A stretch of DNA of 64,000 nt from Nectonema munidae (GCA_030549495.1 JAUIRK010000940.1:1-64000), one strand, 5' to 3'. Shown: positions 33,590-47,700, counted from the first letter of the stretch. Translations and numbers: made by a program. Notes: a model not told the origin generated them from the letters alone.

Positions 33590-33766
33590 TACCATTTTTA
33601 GTTCAAAACGGTCTTTTTTAAATTCTAAAGTGTCTTTTATAAATTCTAAAGTGTCTTTTTAAAATTCTAAAGTGTCTTTTTCAAATTCTAAAGTGTCTTT
33701 TTTTAATTCTAAAGTGTCTTTTTTAAATTCTAAAGTGTCTTTTTTAAATTCTAAAGTGTCTTTTAT
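33590..33766. repeat. Tandem array of 21-bp units
   Basis: About eight copies of ttctaaagtgtcttttttaa, nearly identical, introduced by ataccatttttagttc. The same leader introduces the different array at 39757, which suggests two related structured elements with diverged arms. Confidence 0.85.
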
Positions 33767-34183
33767 GATTTTGGTTTTCTGAATAAGCTTTAAAGTCTTG
33801 TTTCTTAATAAATGCGCGTAATATTATGTGCGATTGTAAGATTCTGTAGACGTGTTGAAAGATACACTGATAATTTTCTAATTCTCCGCCTCTATTCAAG
33901 TTTTTTTTAATTCGATTCAATTAGCAGTTCATTTATAGACAAGTTTTTAACTCTTCAATTGTTGCCTTCTTCATAGATTTTTTTTATATTATAGTAACAT
34001 AGAATTAAAATTTTTTTTAGTTTGTATCGAAAGTTTCAACTAAGCAAAAAAGTGAATTTTAAAACTTAGTTTCGAAAAACGTTTTACATCCATTTAATAT
34101 CCATTATATAATGAAAAAAAGTGTTCACACAAACTTCTTTATTATCATTCAAGTAATTTAAAGCAAAAACAATATATCACATT

Positions 34184-34620
34184 TTATGAAGAAATAGAAA
34201 CTCCCATTTGCCCTTTTTGTATGTTACGTAGTGCATGTGCAAGGTATCTTTTGCATTCCTCGCTGTTTATTGAGGAAACAGCTTTTTTGATCACTTCATC
34301 TAGCATGAAAGAAAGTGTTGTGTCTAAAATAAAAGTTTTTAAAACATGTTTTATAAATATTGAAGCAAACCTTAATTTCTGTTTTGTAAAATTTTTGATT
34401 TTTGAGAAGGCCAGCTCAATTGGATTCAGCATGTAACTATATAAGGAGACAAAGACTTCAAAATTTGTCCATCTGAAGTTATTAAGTTTTTGATAGTTTG
34501 TGTTTTGTGGATCTTTGCGTTATCAATAATTAGCCAGCAGTTTTTTAGGTTACTTATTTTAGATAACATTTCGATCAAAAATTCTGCCTTGAGACTTGAG
34601 ATGATAAAAAAATTATACAA
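34184..34620 (-). pseudogene. Tc1/IS630-like DDE transposase relic
   Basis: Two adjoining minus-strand frames. The first has CWLIIDNAKIHKTQTIKNLI, carrying the second catalytic Asp, and LSPY. The second has MLNPIELAFSKIKNFTKQ, with the third acidic residue. In this family the two are continuous (PYSPDLNPIE), so a frameshift separates SPY from LNPIE here. Only the C-terminal half of a transposase remains. No terminal inverted repeats or TA duplication were found. Confidence 0.78.
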
Positions 34621-34670
34621 TTACTTTTTTGAAGTAATTTTTATTTATCACATTTCATTTTTGTTTAACA

Positions 34671-34760
34671 TTTAGAAAAATTTTCATCTCATTACAATGT
34701 GTTTTCTATTATCATAATTTCTTTTAGGTACTATATCTATAAGTATATATTGACGCATTG
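34671..34760 (+). repeat. 90-bp direct repeat, right copy
   Basis: The partner of 32578-32667. It lies just upstream (in transcription sense) of the transposase relic. Confidence 0.75.
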
Positions 34761-35085
34761 AAAAACCAATATTTTTTTAAAGATTGAACATGAATTTTGC
34801 ATATTTTGAAAAAACAGTTAATGACACGAGTAAAAATGGAAAAAATTTATTGTAACAAATAATGCATTTCGGTGTAGGCTCATGCCGTTTTCAAGTTCTA
34901 AAAAATAAAAATTAAAGATAAGAAAATCACAAGGAATTTCTTCACTACAAACGAAGTTTTGAAAGGAGAATGAATGCGTTTATAGAACACTAATGTGATA
35001 AAATGATGTGTGAATGAAAATAAACACAGGGTACGATGGAAGAAAGAAAAAAAGTATCTTTAAACTATCTTTTAATTAAATTTAT
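34761..35085. other. AT-rich stretch with a possible retroelement tail
   Basis: The minus strand near 34840-34900 reads cctacaccgaaatgcattat then a poly-T-rich run. Phrases of the form gaaatgcattrtt are often seen near the ends of Penelope-like or L2-like elements, but this alone does not support a call. Confidence 0.2.
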
Positions 35086-35153
35086 CTTTAATACAAATCT
35101 TCTGCTTTACATTGGATATCGTCTGATTATTATTCTGATCGTTAACAGGTTAA
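35086..35153. mobile_element. TTAA MITE, copy D (right half only)
   Basis: Matches the right half of copy B from tttaatacaaatcttctgct to gttaacaggttaa, ending in TTAA. The left half is missing. Confidence 0.7.
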
Positions 35154-35485
35154 TTGAGTCTTTCTTTCTAATTGATAAAAGAGCCTTCTAAATGTAGTTT
35201 CCTTCTAGTATAAATTTCTGATATTAGATATATCAAACTCATGTTCTGTTTGGTCCATATATTGGATCAATTTATTCAAAAAAGTTTTAACCTTTATATT
35301 TTTAGTTAACTAAACTATCTTTCCTAAGAATGGAGGTTCCTCTGTACCATTTATTTCGATTGTTTTATTGTGCAGCTAAAGTAAACTGCCTTTTATAATA
35401 TATTTTTTCAACCTAACATATCTTTAACATTATCATTGTTATTATTAGAAAAAAAACATTTCTTTATTGAAATATTTCAAAAAAT

Positions 35486-35549
35486 ATGGTATATTTAAAT
35501 GTAATTTCATTTCAGTTAATTCTGTTGTTATTCTCTCTTCACCTTTCAT
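35486..35549 (+). CDS. Kazal gene exon 1: signal peptide
   Basis: ATG to a phase-1 donor (t|gtaagtaa). The 21 residues are hydrophobic with a leucine core (FQLILLLFSLHLS), as in a secretory signal. A good acceptor-like ttcatttcag lies inside the segment before TTAATTCTG. The true start could therefore be in an undetected upstream exon spliced there, which would keep the same frame. Confidence 0.6.
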
Positions 35550-38500
35550 GTAAGTAAACATGTAAAGCTAATACTCTAATTTAAAGTGTATATAATAATA
35601 ATAATCACTTTAGATATTGAAAATGCAGGTAAGAGCATACTTTGTATTCTTATTCCCTTCTTACATGAAAAACTTTCATATGTTGATTGTTAATTCAATA
35701 AATCTTGTATGTTCTTTTTAATACGTTAGTTAAGTCAATTTAAGAGTAGTTTCTGATGTTCATAGTCCATCCTCTCAGATATCATGGACCCGCCTGAAAC
35801 GGGTAGTTAACTGGATTTTTTCAAATCCTTAAAGGTTAAATTTAAAATGGGAGTTTTCCAAAGAAACCAAAATAAAATTTGAGGGAGGGAGGAATCTATC
35901 ATTCTTCAAGCTACATTTCTACATTATACGCTTCTAACGAGTAGAAAGATTGTGTGAACTATACTGATTAGATTTAACCTCTTATAATACAAATTATTAA
36001 GTTTCCAATTCAAAAGTCAATAACACTTATACTATTATTATTATTATTGATTTTAATGAACGTTTTTAATCTATCCTTTTGGGTATCATGGGCCTGCCGC
36101 GAATTTGGAGTCTAGTTAAATACGTGGACTTGTACTGCATAGCTATGGTATCCGGACATTTGGCCGAAAGACAATTGGCCGACAGACATTTGGCCAACAG
36201 ACATCTGACCGAATGGACATTTAGCCGAAGTACATTTGGCCGAACAGACATTTCACCGAACCGACATTTGACAGAACAGACAATTGACCGAACAGAACAG
36301 AACAGAACAGACAATTGATCTTTCGGCCAAATTGCCGGACACGGTAAAGATGCGTATGTTATCTTATGCTATTTATAACACAATTTTATATATACTTACG
36401 TTCCACCAATGAAATGTATTCGTCTACAGAGCACAAGTTTCACGCTTATAACTCACTTATGGTAAGCTTATGTTCACTCAGAACTAATTTGCTAAATTTT
36501 TGTATGGTTATATATAAGGGTCTAACTAATTACTGACCAACAATCTTCTATTTTATGGTTGGATTTGAAAATATGCTATACTATAATATACTATACTAAC
36601 ATCGACTCTAAGACTAACAATATTCTAACTATACTGCTAACACTAACGTTAAAACTAACAATATTTTAACTATACTAACACCAAATCTAAGACTAACAAT
36701 ATTCTAACTATACTAACTCTAAAACTAACAATATTTTAACTATACTAACACCAACCCTAAGACTAACAATATTCTAACTATTTCTAATATTTATTCTAAA
36801 ATCTATTCTAAATGTTTATTCGATCAAATGTCCGTTCGATCAAATGTCTGTTCGGTCAAATGTCCGTTTGGTGAAATGTCGGTTTGGTCAAATGTCTGTT
36901 CGGCCAAATGTACGTCGGCTAAATGTCCATTCGGTCAGATGTCTGTCGGCCAATTGTCTTTCGGCCAAATGCCCGGACACGCATAGCTATAGCTTAATAT
37001 AATAAATTAATTTACAAGAAATGATATTTAATACATATGAATACAACTTGCCTCTAGATATAATCCTAACAAACGCTCCTAATTATTGAAACGACCTTAA
37101 TATTGAGTCGTCGTCGGAGCACTACCTAGCTCTAAAAACACTTCTTTTTTTTCAGAAGATGTTTGTAAATGTTGTCCAAAGTCATAAACTGTTTAATAAA
37201 TTCGATAGCACATTTTAGTAGTCATTAGTTTCTCTATAAACGTCTTCTAATCAGAAGAGGTCAACTCGGCTCTAAGCTTTTCTTTTGGTTTTTCATTAAT
37301 AATGGGTTTTAAACCATAAAAATTAATTAAATAATTCTATTGGTTTTATTATGGCTTTTGTGTAGATTGCACAAGTGATGAAATAAACTCAGGTCCAGTT
37401 TGTGGAGCGAATAACAAAACATACAAAAGCATTTGCAAATTTTACTTGAAACGACCGAGTCATCTTAAAAAAAATGCCTATCGATTAGGAGCTTGCGACG
37501 GTGGTTCCGGAAAAAGTATTATCAAATATTTACATATATATAATATATATAGCAAAATATAAGAAGAAGAAGAAGAACTTTATATATGCAAATATTTAGA
37601 ATATTATATAACATCTAACAAAATACTAAATAAAATTTTACAAAATTTACTAAAACGATTATTTATAACTAGGCCAGTTAAAAGTCCACAAAGGAAACTT
37701 TTGATTTCTAATAGAACTTATTCTAAAACACGTAAATTGCCTTATTTCATAAAGTTTGTGTGAAAAAAGTCAACTTTTTATACGTCAAATTTTTTTAGTA
37801 ATCCATTTTTTTATAAACGATTTAGATTTTGTAAAAATTTAATGATATTTTTAATTTTGACTCCTCCATTCTGGAACATAAATAAAATAATTTAAAAACA
37901 TGTTCTTCGAATTTTTAAATGAAAGATGAATTTGATTTATCTAGAAATATCGATTTTAAAGAAGATGTACGTGATATAAGAAACTACATGGAAAAATAGA
38001 ATAAAAAAATGAAACCATGAATGTAAAATCACGAACATGTGCAGGATGCAAAAAAAATGATAATAATATTCTTCACTCGTGACAACAAAGACAAGAAACT
38101 GTGCCCAACTTATATTTTTTGGATGCAAAATCTTTAGTTATTCGTAATAACACTTGAAAATCTGAACTGAAGCTAATTTTGCTATACACATAAAAGAAAA
38201 TAATTAAATCGTAGAAAATTTGAGTTTTGTTCAAGACAATAATTATTTGATTCAAGAATTTTGTCACCAAATTTCTCTTTTTGTTTGAACTTATAGAGTT
38301 TAGTATATCATACAACCATAATTCGTAAACCTTACTATGGCATCTAACAATTGTTGAGCGAACATACTCTCACTCAAATAATTGAAATTGTGAATCAGAT
38401 CAAAAATCCACTCATTTCCATTGGGCCAGAACACGCTTTATAATCTAGTTAGCCGGCCTTCAAAACTTCCTTGAAATATTTTAATATTTACTCGCATTAT

Positions 38501-38762
38501 CTTCCGTTAAGAAAAATGTAAAATATTAGCAAATTTAGCTGCACTTAAAATTACTACACCCCACTCAACTTTAACAGTTTAAAACTTTTAAAGATTTTAA
38601 AAGTAAGAATACTAATATCAATTATAAATTAAGTTGTTTGTGACGTTCGCACCCATACTTTCGGATATCGTGGCCCGTCCGGGATACTGAGTCCAGGTCT
38701 ATCTGAACTTTCTATCTCACTAAACGCCTACCGGCCCTTGTTACCCCATAGGTATACCTTGT

Positions 38763-38795
<33 letters not shown>

Positions 38796-41700
38796 TTACA
38801 AGAATGTATATTACAAATATATAAATACAGCTGAGTGAACGATACAATCCTAACGCGAACGCTCCCAATTTGCGAAACAATCTTAATGTCTAGTGATAGC
38901 CTACTAGTTAGAATCGGGTGGCCAGAGCACTGCCTAACCGCAAAACCCTTTGAATTCTTCGGAGGAAGAAAACCAGGATAAAAAAACCGGCACGACGGAA
39001 TGTAGCTTGTTCCTAAATAAAAGAATATGATTATACAAGAGATATGCTACAAAAATACAAGAGATAGGAGGCATGCAATATCCTATATGTTATTAATAAA
39101 TATATTATATACTATTTATTTATTCCAAGCATGACCCTTCAGCACTTTTCCTATATATTATATACTGTTTCACTTTTAAACATAAGTCAAAAAAATTTAA
39201 ATACTTCTAGTTAATAGCAGTTTTTCAACGAATCCTATACTTCGAGTAATTGTTACTTTATTTAATGTTATAATTCACTACTTTCATCCGTATATTTTAA
39301 AAAATTTTTATTAGTAAACTGCTAAAAACTTAATTTTATTGGTATATGTGTAAAACTGAATACTTATATTTTTCTATTTGCAATCATTTCAAAATAAGCA
39401 AATCCTTTCCTAAACTTTAATGATATGTAAAAAAGTTCTTGATTTTCTTCTATATGTAAAATTCAACCTTTTGCTTAGAATGCACAAATAAAGAAAAGAA
39501 TTCTGGAAAAGTGTGTGGATACGATAACAGAACATACAAAAATGCATGTAACTTCAAGAAAAATCGTCCCGACTATTTGGGTCCGAATGACTACTCCAAA
39601 GGAAAATGTAGTGGAGGTGGAGGTGGTGGTGGTGGTGGTGATGGAAAACGTAAGTCAACATTTTTTATTTCGGTTCGGTCTTTTGATTTGAAAGAAGAAG
39701 AAAATTTAAAGGTGTGTACTTTATGTTGCGCTCTTTTTTTGTTTCAATAGTAAAATAGTAAATATACCATTTTTAGTTCTACTTTGTCTTTTTGCAATCA
39801 GAGCCGGATTAACCTATAGGCTAAAAAAGCTATATCTTAGGACCTCACATTTTAAGGGGCCTCATATTTAAACATATTCCGAAATTTTATTACATTATAC
39901 AAAAATCAACTATAAATATACACTTTTATTTTTTTGTTTAAAACAAACTATATCATTTTTTGCTTCTGAATGCAAATATTTCATTACAAATATATGACGT
40001 CAATGATATTTAATCACTAAAAATTGAATATTGTTTTTTGCTTTATAAACTATTAAACAAATTGAGTAATAAAATGCCTAATTCTATTTAGCTTCGAGTG
40101 ATCTTGATTTTTAGAATGGGATTATATATTTTAAGTTTTATTTAATTCTTTTAAAATTTTTTTATATTGTAATAACTATCTTAAGGATTAGAGACATAAG
40201 TATCTCTTTTTATTATTACATATCCTTCAGTTTTTTCTAGTTTAAAATTTATTGTAATAATAAATTTATTTTTTAATTTTTACTTTTTTCGTTAAAAGTA
40301 TTGCCATAATTGATTTGCAAGTTGTATCATTTTTAGCTTCTGGCTTAATTATAAAAATATATGTGATCTCAACAAATTCTTATAAATTTGTAAAGAAAAA
40401 TTAATTTTTTTTTTTGGTTTTTTCATTTGGTTGATTTTTTTAAACTCAATTGGTTAAAAACTATTTAAAATTTTTCTTTAAAACAATAAATTTATTTAAA
40501 ATTTATATTTTAACAGGTAAATAAATATTCTGTATCTTTAGAAAAAATTGCTCTTAAATAAATGTTTTCAAGCCAGGAATAGAAGTCATCATGAAAAGAG
40601 TTTGTGAAAGAAAGAATTTCAAAAAAGAAAACGAAAACAAATTTTGGATAAACAAGAAAAAACACTTCCAAAACTCGATAAATATTTATTCTGAAATGCA
40701 GATGTTTCAGAAACTGATGTAAAAAAATGGAAAGAAAAACCCAGAAAATATACCTATGGATTTCGTCAACAAAAAAACTGAAGAATCTGTTGATTGTTAT
40801 GTTGAAAACAACGAGTTCGAAGTTGAGAAAACAACTGGTTCTAGAACTGAAGAAAATAAAAGCCCTGCTGATTCAGCTGATTTTTCTAATCGAAATATCT
40901 TCTCTAGGGCTAATGATTTTGGTCAATATAGTTCTTTCAGTGGAGCAGATTGGGATTATTGGATAGCAAAAGGGCCTTCAGAGTGCCAGCATTGGGATAG
41001 TTCATTTGAAAACTCCAAAAAGGAATTTAAAAATCAAACTAGATACTGTTCAAGAAGCATATTTCATTCCCGAAAAGATAATGGAGAAAATTATGATCGT
41101 GAGTGGCTTGTATACTCTCCAACAACTGGTTCCGTATATTGCTTTGTTTGTAGTCTTTTCAAGCATTCTACATCATCGCTATCATCTCCTGAAGGTCTTA
41201 GTGACTGGCGAAATATTGGTTTAATCAAAACTCACGAAAATTCTGATACCCATAGATCATCTCTACTCATATACTTATCGAGAAAAAAAGGCTTCTACAA
41301 TCGAATCAAAAGTAAGCAAAAATATAAGAGAAGAGAATCAATATTGGAAGAAAGTAGGTGAGCGCATTATTGCTGTAATATGTACGTTAGCAGAGCGCGG
41401 ATTAGCTTTTAGAGGAAGTAATGAAACTTTTGGGTCATCGAATAATGGTAATTATCTTGGAATTTTAGAATTAATAGCTAAGTTCCAGCCGTTTATTGCT
41501 AGTCACGTAATCAAATACAAGAGCAAAGGAAATGGGACTGCTTCATATTTGTCTAAAATAATATGTAATGAAATAAGTATTCAAATGGCTTATAAGGTAA
41601 GAGAGTTTATTTTAGATGAATTGAAAAAAAGCTACTATTTTTGTCTTTCAGTTGATTCTACACCAGATTTGCCTCACACAGATCAATTAACTATAATAGA

Positions 41701-44700
41701 TAGATATGTATCCCCGGTTAATTGTTTACCAATTGAAAGATTTTTACTTTTCTGAAATTTAATCACAGTGGTGAAAGCCAGACAGATATCGTAGTAAAAT
41801 TTTTTACTGAAGAATGTAAAATTGATTTTCAAAAATGCAGAAGACAAACGTATGATAATGCAGCAAACATCTCAGGTAAATATAAAGGCATGCAGCAAAA
41901 AATTCTAGAAATCAACACGCACGCTGTAATATTGCTTGTGCTGGCCATTCTTTGAATCATGTAGGTCGATCTGTTGTAGATTGTTGTTTAGATGCGGTGA
42001 GTTTTTTCAACATCGTACAAGAATTAACGTTTTTTTTCATCATCTACAAAGAGATGAAATGTTATGCAAAATTTTCTGAAAATAAAATCTAAAGTTCCGA
42101 AAGTTCTCTCTGACACTATAAGGTCGGCGCATGCAAAGTCGGTATCCGCCATAGATGAACATTATCATTCACTCATTAAGACCTTCAATTATTTCTATGA
42201 CAATGATAAAGAGAATGGAGACCCAAGAATTCGAGCTCGTTCTCTTCTTGCAAAAATGGAAGAATTAGAGTTGTTTTTATGCTATGCTTATGGAATTATT
42301 TACTGAGACAGTTTCATAAAGTGAGTAAAACATTTCAAGATTCACACATCACCCTCTCCACATGCAAAAACTTATATTCATCAATTGATGCCAAATGATG
42401 GAAAAGCTTCCGATGCAGATGACGAACTGCTTCCAAGAGAAAAATTCAGAGTGAAATCTTTCAATCCAATTCTCGATGCTCTCAAATTCAACAAATTTGA
42501 CAAAAAGGGCTGAAATTTATAATGATATTTCTAACAAATTTTCCTTCCTTATCGCCTTCCAAAATTCAGATGAATAACTGTATAACGAAGTAAAAAATAT
42601 TGTTGAAAAAAACCCTAACGATGTTGAGAGGAATCTTTTGAGCGAGTTGGAGCATTTTCATATTTATGTCCAGAAAAATGATCCAAATCAAAAAAATTTC
42701 ACTCATGAAACATTGTATCATGAATTTTGTGTTTAGAAGGCATTTTGCGAATTTTCTTATGTTTGATGATCACTAATTGTTCTGGAGAAAGATCTTTTTC
42801 ACAAAAGGAAAGAATAAAAAGTGAGCTTCGAACAAATATGTCCCAATATAGATTTTCAGCTTTAAGTTTATTGTGTATAGAAATTGATACGCTTAATATC
42901 TTCCGATGAACTAATTGATGCATTTGCTGAAAGAAAAACACGTAAAAGAATAATTTTAATTATTCATTTTTTGGTGTTACTTTTTGATTTTATCAAGATT
43001 TGAATTTTATATGATAAATTCGACAATGTTTTTTTAATTTTTTATTGGTAAAAAGGGGACTCAAAATTTTTTTCAGCTTAGGGCCTCAGTGAGTTTTAAT
43101 CAGGCCCTGTTTGCAATACTATTTTGTCTTTTTACAATTCTATTTTGTCCCTTTGCAATTCTATTTTGTCTTTTTGCAATTTTTTTTTTTTTTAATTGAT
43201 TTTTAATATTATTTCAAAAAGACATTTGATTATTTGTTTAGAATTTGAAATTGACAAAATAGAATTGCACAAAGACAATTAAGAATTATAAAAGGACAAA
43301 ATAGAATCGTAAAAAGACAAAATAGAACTACAAATGTTATATAAAATATTACATGTTTTGTAACAATAGGAAGCGGAAAAATTCTGCTTTCATCAGGAAA
43401 ACGTGGCCGTATTGAACTTATGTGTGATAATTTTACAGTCATTTGAATGCTGTAAATCTGCTTGACAGGTCATTGCTTTCCTAGCGAAACAGTTCACTTC
43501 TTGTCCCTGATATTCGCATACCTTATAAATTGACCTACCTAAAATTATTGAAATCTGTACACCTAATAAACATGACTCTTACTACGCCCTATTAAATCCC
43601 TGCTTATTATAAGTAAAAAAGTGGCAACTATTTTTATTGACAATGAATTAATTTTCCTTTTTCGACTAAAATCTTTGCTTTATTTGAAAAGAATGCTCAA
43701 ATCAAGACAAAAATTCTGGATCCGTTTGTGGCTATGACAATAAGACTTATAAAAATATTTGTAACTTCAAGAAAAATCGACCAAGCTACCTTGGACCAAA
43801 TGATTACTATAAAGGAAAGTGTAGCGGTGGTGGTGGTGGTGGTGGCGGCAATAAAGGTAATAATATAAATCGATGCTCTAAACATTTCATATACTCCATC
43901 ATGCAGGAAATTTGTTAAATATTTTTCAGAAAATGATGATATTATTTTAAAGAGTATTCATCCGCATTATTCGGATTTTCAAAAATGACCCAAGATGAAA
44001 AATGCATGTACGTACACAGTAAAATTACACTAGGACGCATCATTATAGTTGCTTATGTGGTTTTGCGATAGGTAGAATTGATGACTAATTTACCAAAAAT
44101 TAAAACTTACAAACTTTACTATCAAACTAGTATACATACACCATTTCTTAAATCTTAACTTTAAAAATCGTTGAAAAATGTTTAAGTAGATTATATTATA
44201 GTAATATTAAAGGTAAAATAAGTTTCCAATCATTTTATTATCTTCATAAAAAATTAAAGTTTATAATTTGTGGTCCACACGGATTCTGATTGCAAATTAA
44301 ATATTTTTTGAAAGAAGAATATTTTATTTGTTCTTGCTTTAATCGGTTCTAAACATGTTTCACTTTGTCTGGAAGAAAAAATAAGTATAATTGAATGGAC
44401 ATCTCTGAAAAAGAGAAAAACGAACTTGAGTTGTAAAAATAGCCATTGTATTGTTAGAGGTAGAAGAAATGTATCTAACATATTTCCTGAGGTGGTCCTT
44501 TAACAAAGACAATCAAAGTATCTTAGTCAAAATTTCAGTTACAATTCCTATTTGTGTGCTCATATTTATTTTGTATTACAATATAGTTTTATAAAGAATA
44601 ATAATCAAAAATTGCGATAAAGTTTACTTCGTTTTCACATTATACATAATATTTTTTCACATTAAACGTAATTCTTATTTTGAGAATTTGAATTAGATGG

Positions 44701-47700
44701 GGTCATTTTTGCAATTTTCATTTCAATGAATCTCTCCTAACCTTTGTGATAATATTGGCAAAATTAGCATCTACAAATAGACATATACAGGCTTTGGTAT
44801 TTATTTTATGTTTTCATAACTCCAAAAATATCCATAGTTCCAGCTATATCAACCGTATCATAACACTTTAAAGAAATAAATTTTAAAACGCATCTATAGT
44901 TTACAATTTTAACTTAATATGAGTATATTTATAATTTTTTTTATATTTAAAAAATACCTTAAACCTACTTTAATTAACAACAATCTATATAAAATGACCA
45001 CTTGTTTGCAACGAGGACTTTCAATTATCCGAATTAATCTTGATAAGCTTATTCCAGATTGATTAAAGAACCACCCTATCACAAAGACTACTTTTTATCG
45101 TTTTATTATACAGGTTTGACTGTAATTATATTTTTTGTTGTGAAATATAAAACAAATCTTTTTTGGGCGTTGATATTTTAAATTTGAATCACATGTATAT
45201 AAATTATAATATAAAAAAATCTGACAACACAAAAGATTTATTGTTTTATTTTTAGTCACAAAAACTAGAAAGTTTTTTTTACCTTTGTATGTGTCTGGAA
45301 GATAATGGTAATAGAAATCGAATAGAATATATGTATGCTTTCCAATTACAGCAATTTTAATCATCTTTTACAGCTTACTTAATACACCCATTTCAAAAAT
45401 TGTTATCTTCCTCCACTAGAAGTTAAATGTATTTTGAAACACTTTAATAACAAAGATGTTAAAAAGATAGTTGGATTTTTCTTTAATATTATAAAATTAA
45501 AATTCTACTCTACAAAAAAATCCTAAATATATTTTAAATTGAAAGAAAGATGCAATAAATATGAATAAAGATGTAGTCGCTTTATATTTATTTGTATGGT
45601 ATTATATTGCATATGAGATTACTTAGATATAAATTCATTTTATATGCATAATTTAATGTCATTTTTTTGAAATTTTGTTCATGATATAACCAGACCTAAC
45701 TGATACTTTACTGTGTTTTTATTCTCAAATCGTGTTCTATATCATTTAAACTTTAAAGCAATGATAAATGAGCAACATTTTCATATATGTATATTTATTC
45801 CCACTTTTATTTTTTTCAAAGAATGCACAACCAAAGAGACGAACAGTGGCCCCGTTTGTGGCTATGACAATCAGACGTACAGGAATGCTTGCAGCTTTGT
45901 AAAAAATCGCCCCTACTATCTGGGGAGATATGATTACTTTTATGGCGACTGCTATTACTGTATGAGCATTTGTTTTATCTTTACCTTTTTTTTCATATTT
46001 TTAATCAAAAAATTTTTCATAAAAAATACTTTTGAATCGATCGCATTCACACTTTTAAAAAATTATAAAAAAGAAAAAAGATCTCTAAGGACTCTCATTT
46101 TTAATGTGTAATTTTTACCTTAATTTTTGGACAAAATATAATGTCCATACACTCTTTCAGAGCGTTTTTTTGCTATTGTCCTTTTAGGAGACAGAGGGAG
46201 GTGAGGGGAGATGCGCGTCAAAATTTTAATAATGAAGTTCCTTATAAATATTTGTAATGAATATTTTAAGTGCTACTTTCAATATATGCCACTAATTATT
46301 ATTATTATTTTTCTGTATTAATATACTCATACAAGAATTAAATGAGAGAAACTTTATTAGGAGATTCATCTTTAATCTTTTCTCATCAACTAAGAATAAA
46401 ATCTTTAAGGTTATCCAACCTTCTGCTCTATTTTAATTTATTTAAAGTTTACACGTACTTTATTGCATGGTTAATATAAAATATAACTTGTAAAGGCTCA
46501 CCACACGAAGCCGTAGAATAGATTAAAGAATAAAATTTCTTTAAGAATATTTTTATTTGAATCTGACGGTATGTAACTATCATCACACTCATGTAACAAA
46601 TCAACACATGTAAAGGAAAAAAAAATTCCATCAAAATTTATAACTAAACAAATTTATTTCAAAGAAGAAATAAGATATAGTTTTACCACTATTTTTGTTG
46701 TTAAATCGAAATTGAACTTTGACCAAGGGATGTTAGGAGCAAAATTATTTAAGCTCCCATAACAGTTCAGTTAAAATACTGTAAGTTTTATTTGAAATAT
46801 ATGAAATAATAATCTTTAAATGTAAATTTTAGTAAAGTATATATTACCTTAATCTTATCTTAAATTCTTTGGAAAAAAACATTTTTTTAACTCAGCATTA
46901 ATAAATGAATTGGAAAGGAATATAAATAAATACATTAGCATTGTTCACGATGCTTCCTTCTTATCTAACAGCTCTTTTACTGCACTGAGTTAAATTTGAT
47001 TAGTAAAAAATGATTTCATTGATTTATAGTGAAACGGAGAAATGTTACATGCCAGACATAAATTTTATAAGGGGTTCATTTTTGATAGATTTGGCCTTTT
47101 CAATATGTGACTTATCTCGAATGGCGAATGATATAAAATTTCAAGGTCGATCAGAAATGTTATGTATATATGTAGTATTGATCATTAAAATTTATTAATT
47201 AAATATTTTTAAAAAGTGTAAACAAACATGACAGAGCGGTAAATGATAAAGACACAAATGACATGTATTGTTATGATTTGATGAGTTACCCTTTTCTCCG
47301 AGTTTCCGTTTTGTTCTAGAACTCAATTATTTATGGTTAATAATTGGGGTAAGAAGATATGAATGAATTATGTAGAAAAAGATAAAAGCAACATTTTTTT
47401 ACATGTGTTAATCGATTTAAAATAAAAAGATAAAATAATAAATCACTCAATAAAAACTTCAAATATTATCTCCCTTAAAATTATAGATGATCATAAAATA
47501 TTTGTGCACATGTGTAAATACAAATATACAGTGCTAAAAAAAACAAACACAAAGTGAATTCAAAAAATATAAGTATACGTGAGGTTCAAAATTTTTTTTT
47601 TGTCTTTATTTGTCGATTTCATTTGCATTTGTTCACAAATAAAGAATTAAAATTAAATGTTAGGCTATTTAATTGTATTAAGATGTTTAGAAAGATATTA

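Larger units (their letters stand above)
39757..43335. repeat. Foldback of tandem ~20-bp units, split by a hAT
   Basis: Left arm is 39757-39798 plus 43110-43175, the right arm about 43240-43335. The left arm repeats ttctattttgtctttttgca, and the right arm repeats its complement (aaaaagacaaaatagaa). The leader ataccatttttagttc is shared with the array at 33590. The hAT at 39799-43109 landed inside a unit. It lies in Kazal gene intron 4. Confidence 0.7.

Noticed and set aside
33590-33766. CRISPR-like array
   Set aside because: The 21-bp units are contiguous with no unique spacers, and the sequence is from a eukaryote.
34838-34960. A Penelope-like element tail
   Set aside because: Only a short suggestive phrase is present; no GIY-YIG or RT coding nearby.
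43697-43885. Minus-strand ORF rich in Thr/Ala
   Set aside because: Antisense of Kazal exon 5 and its GGT run.
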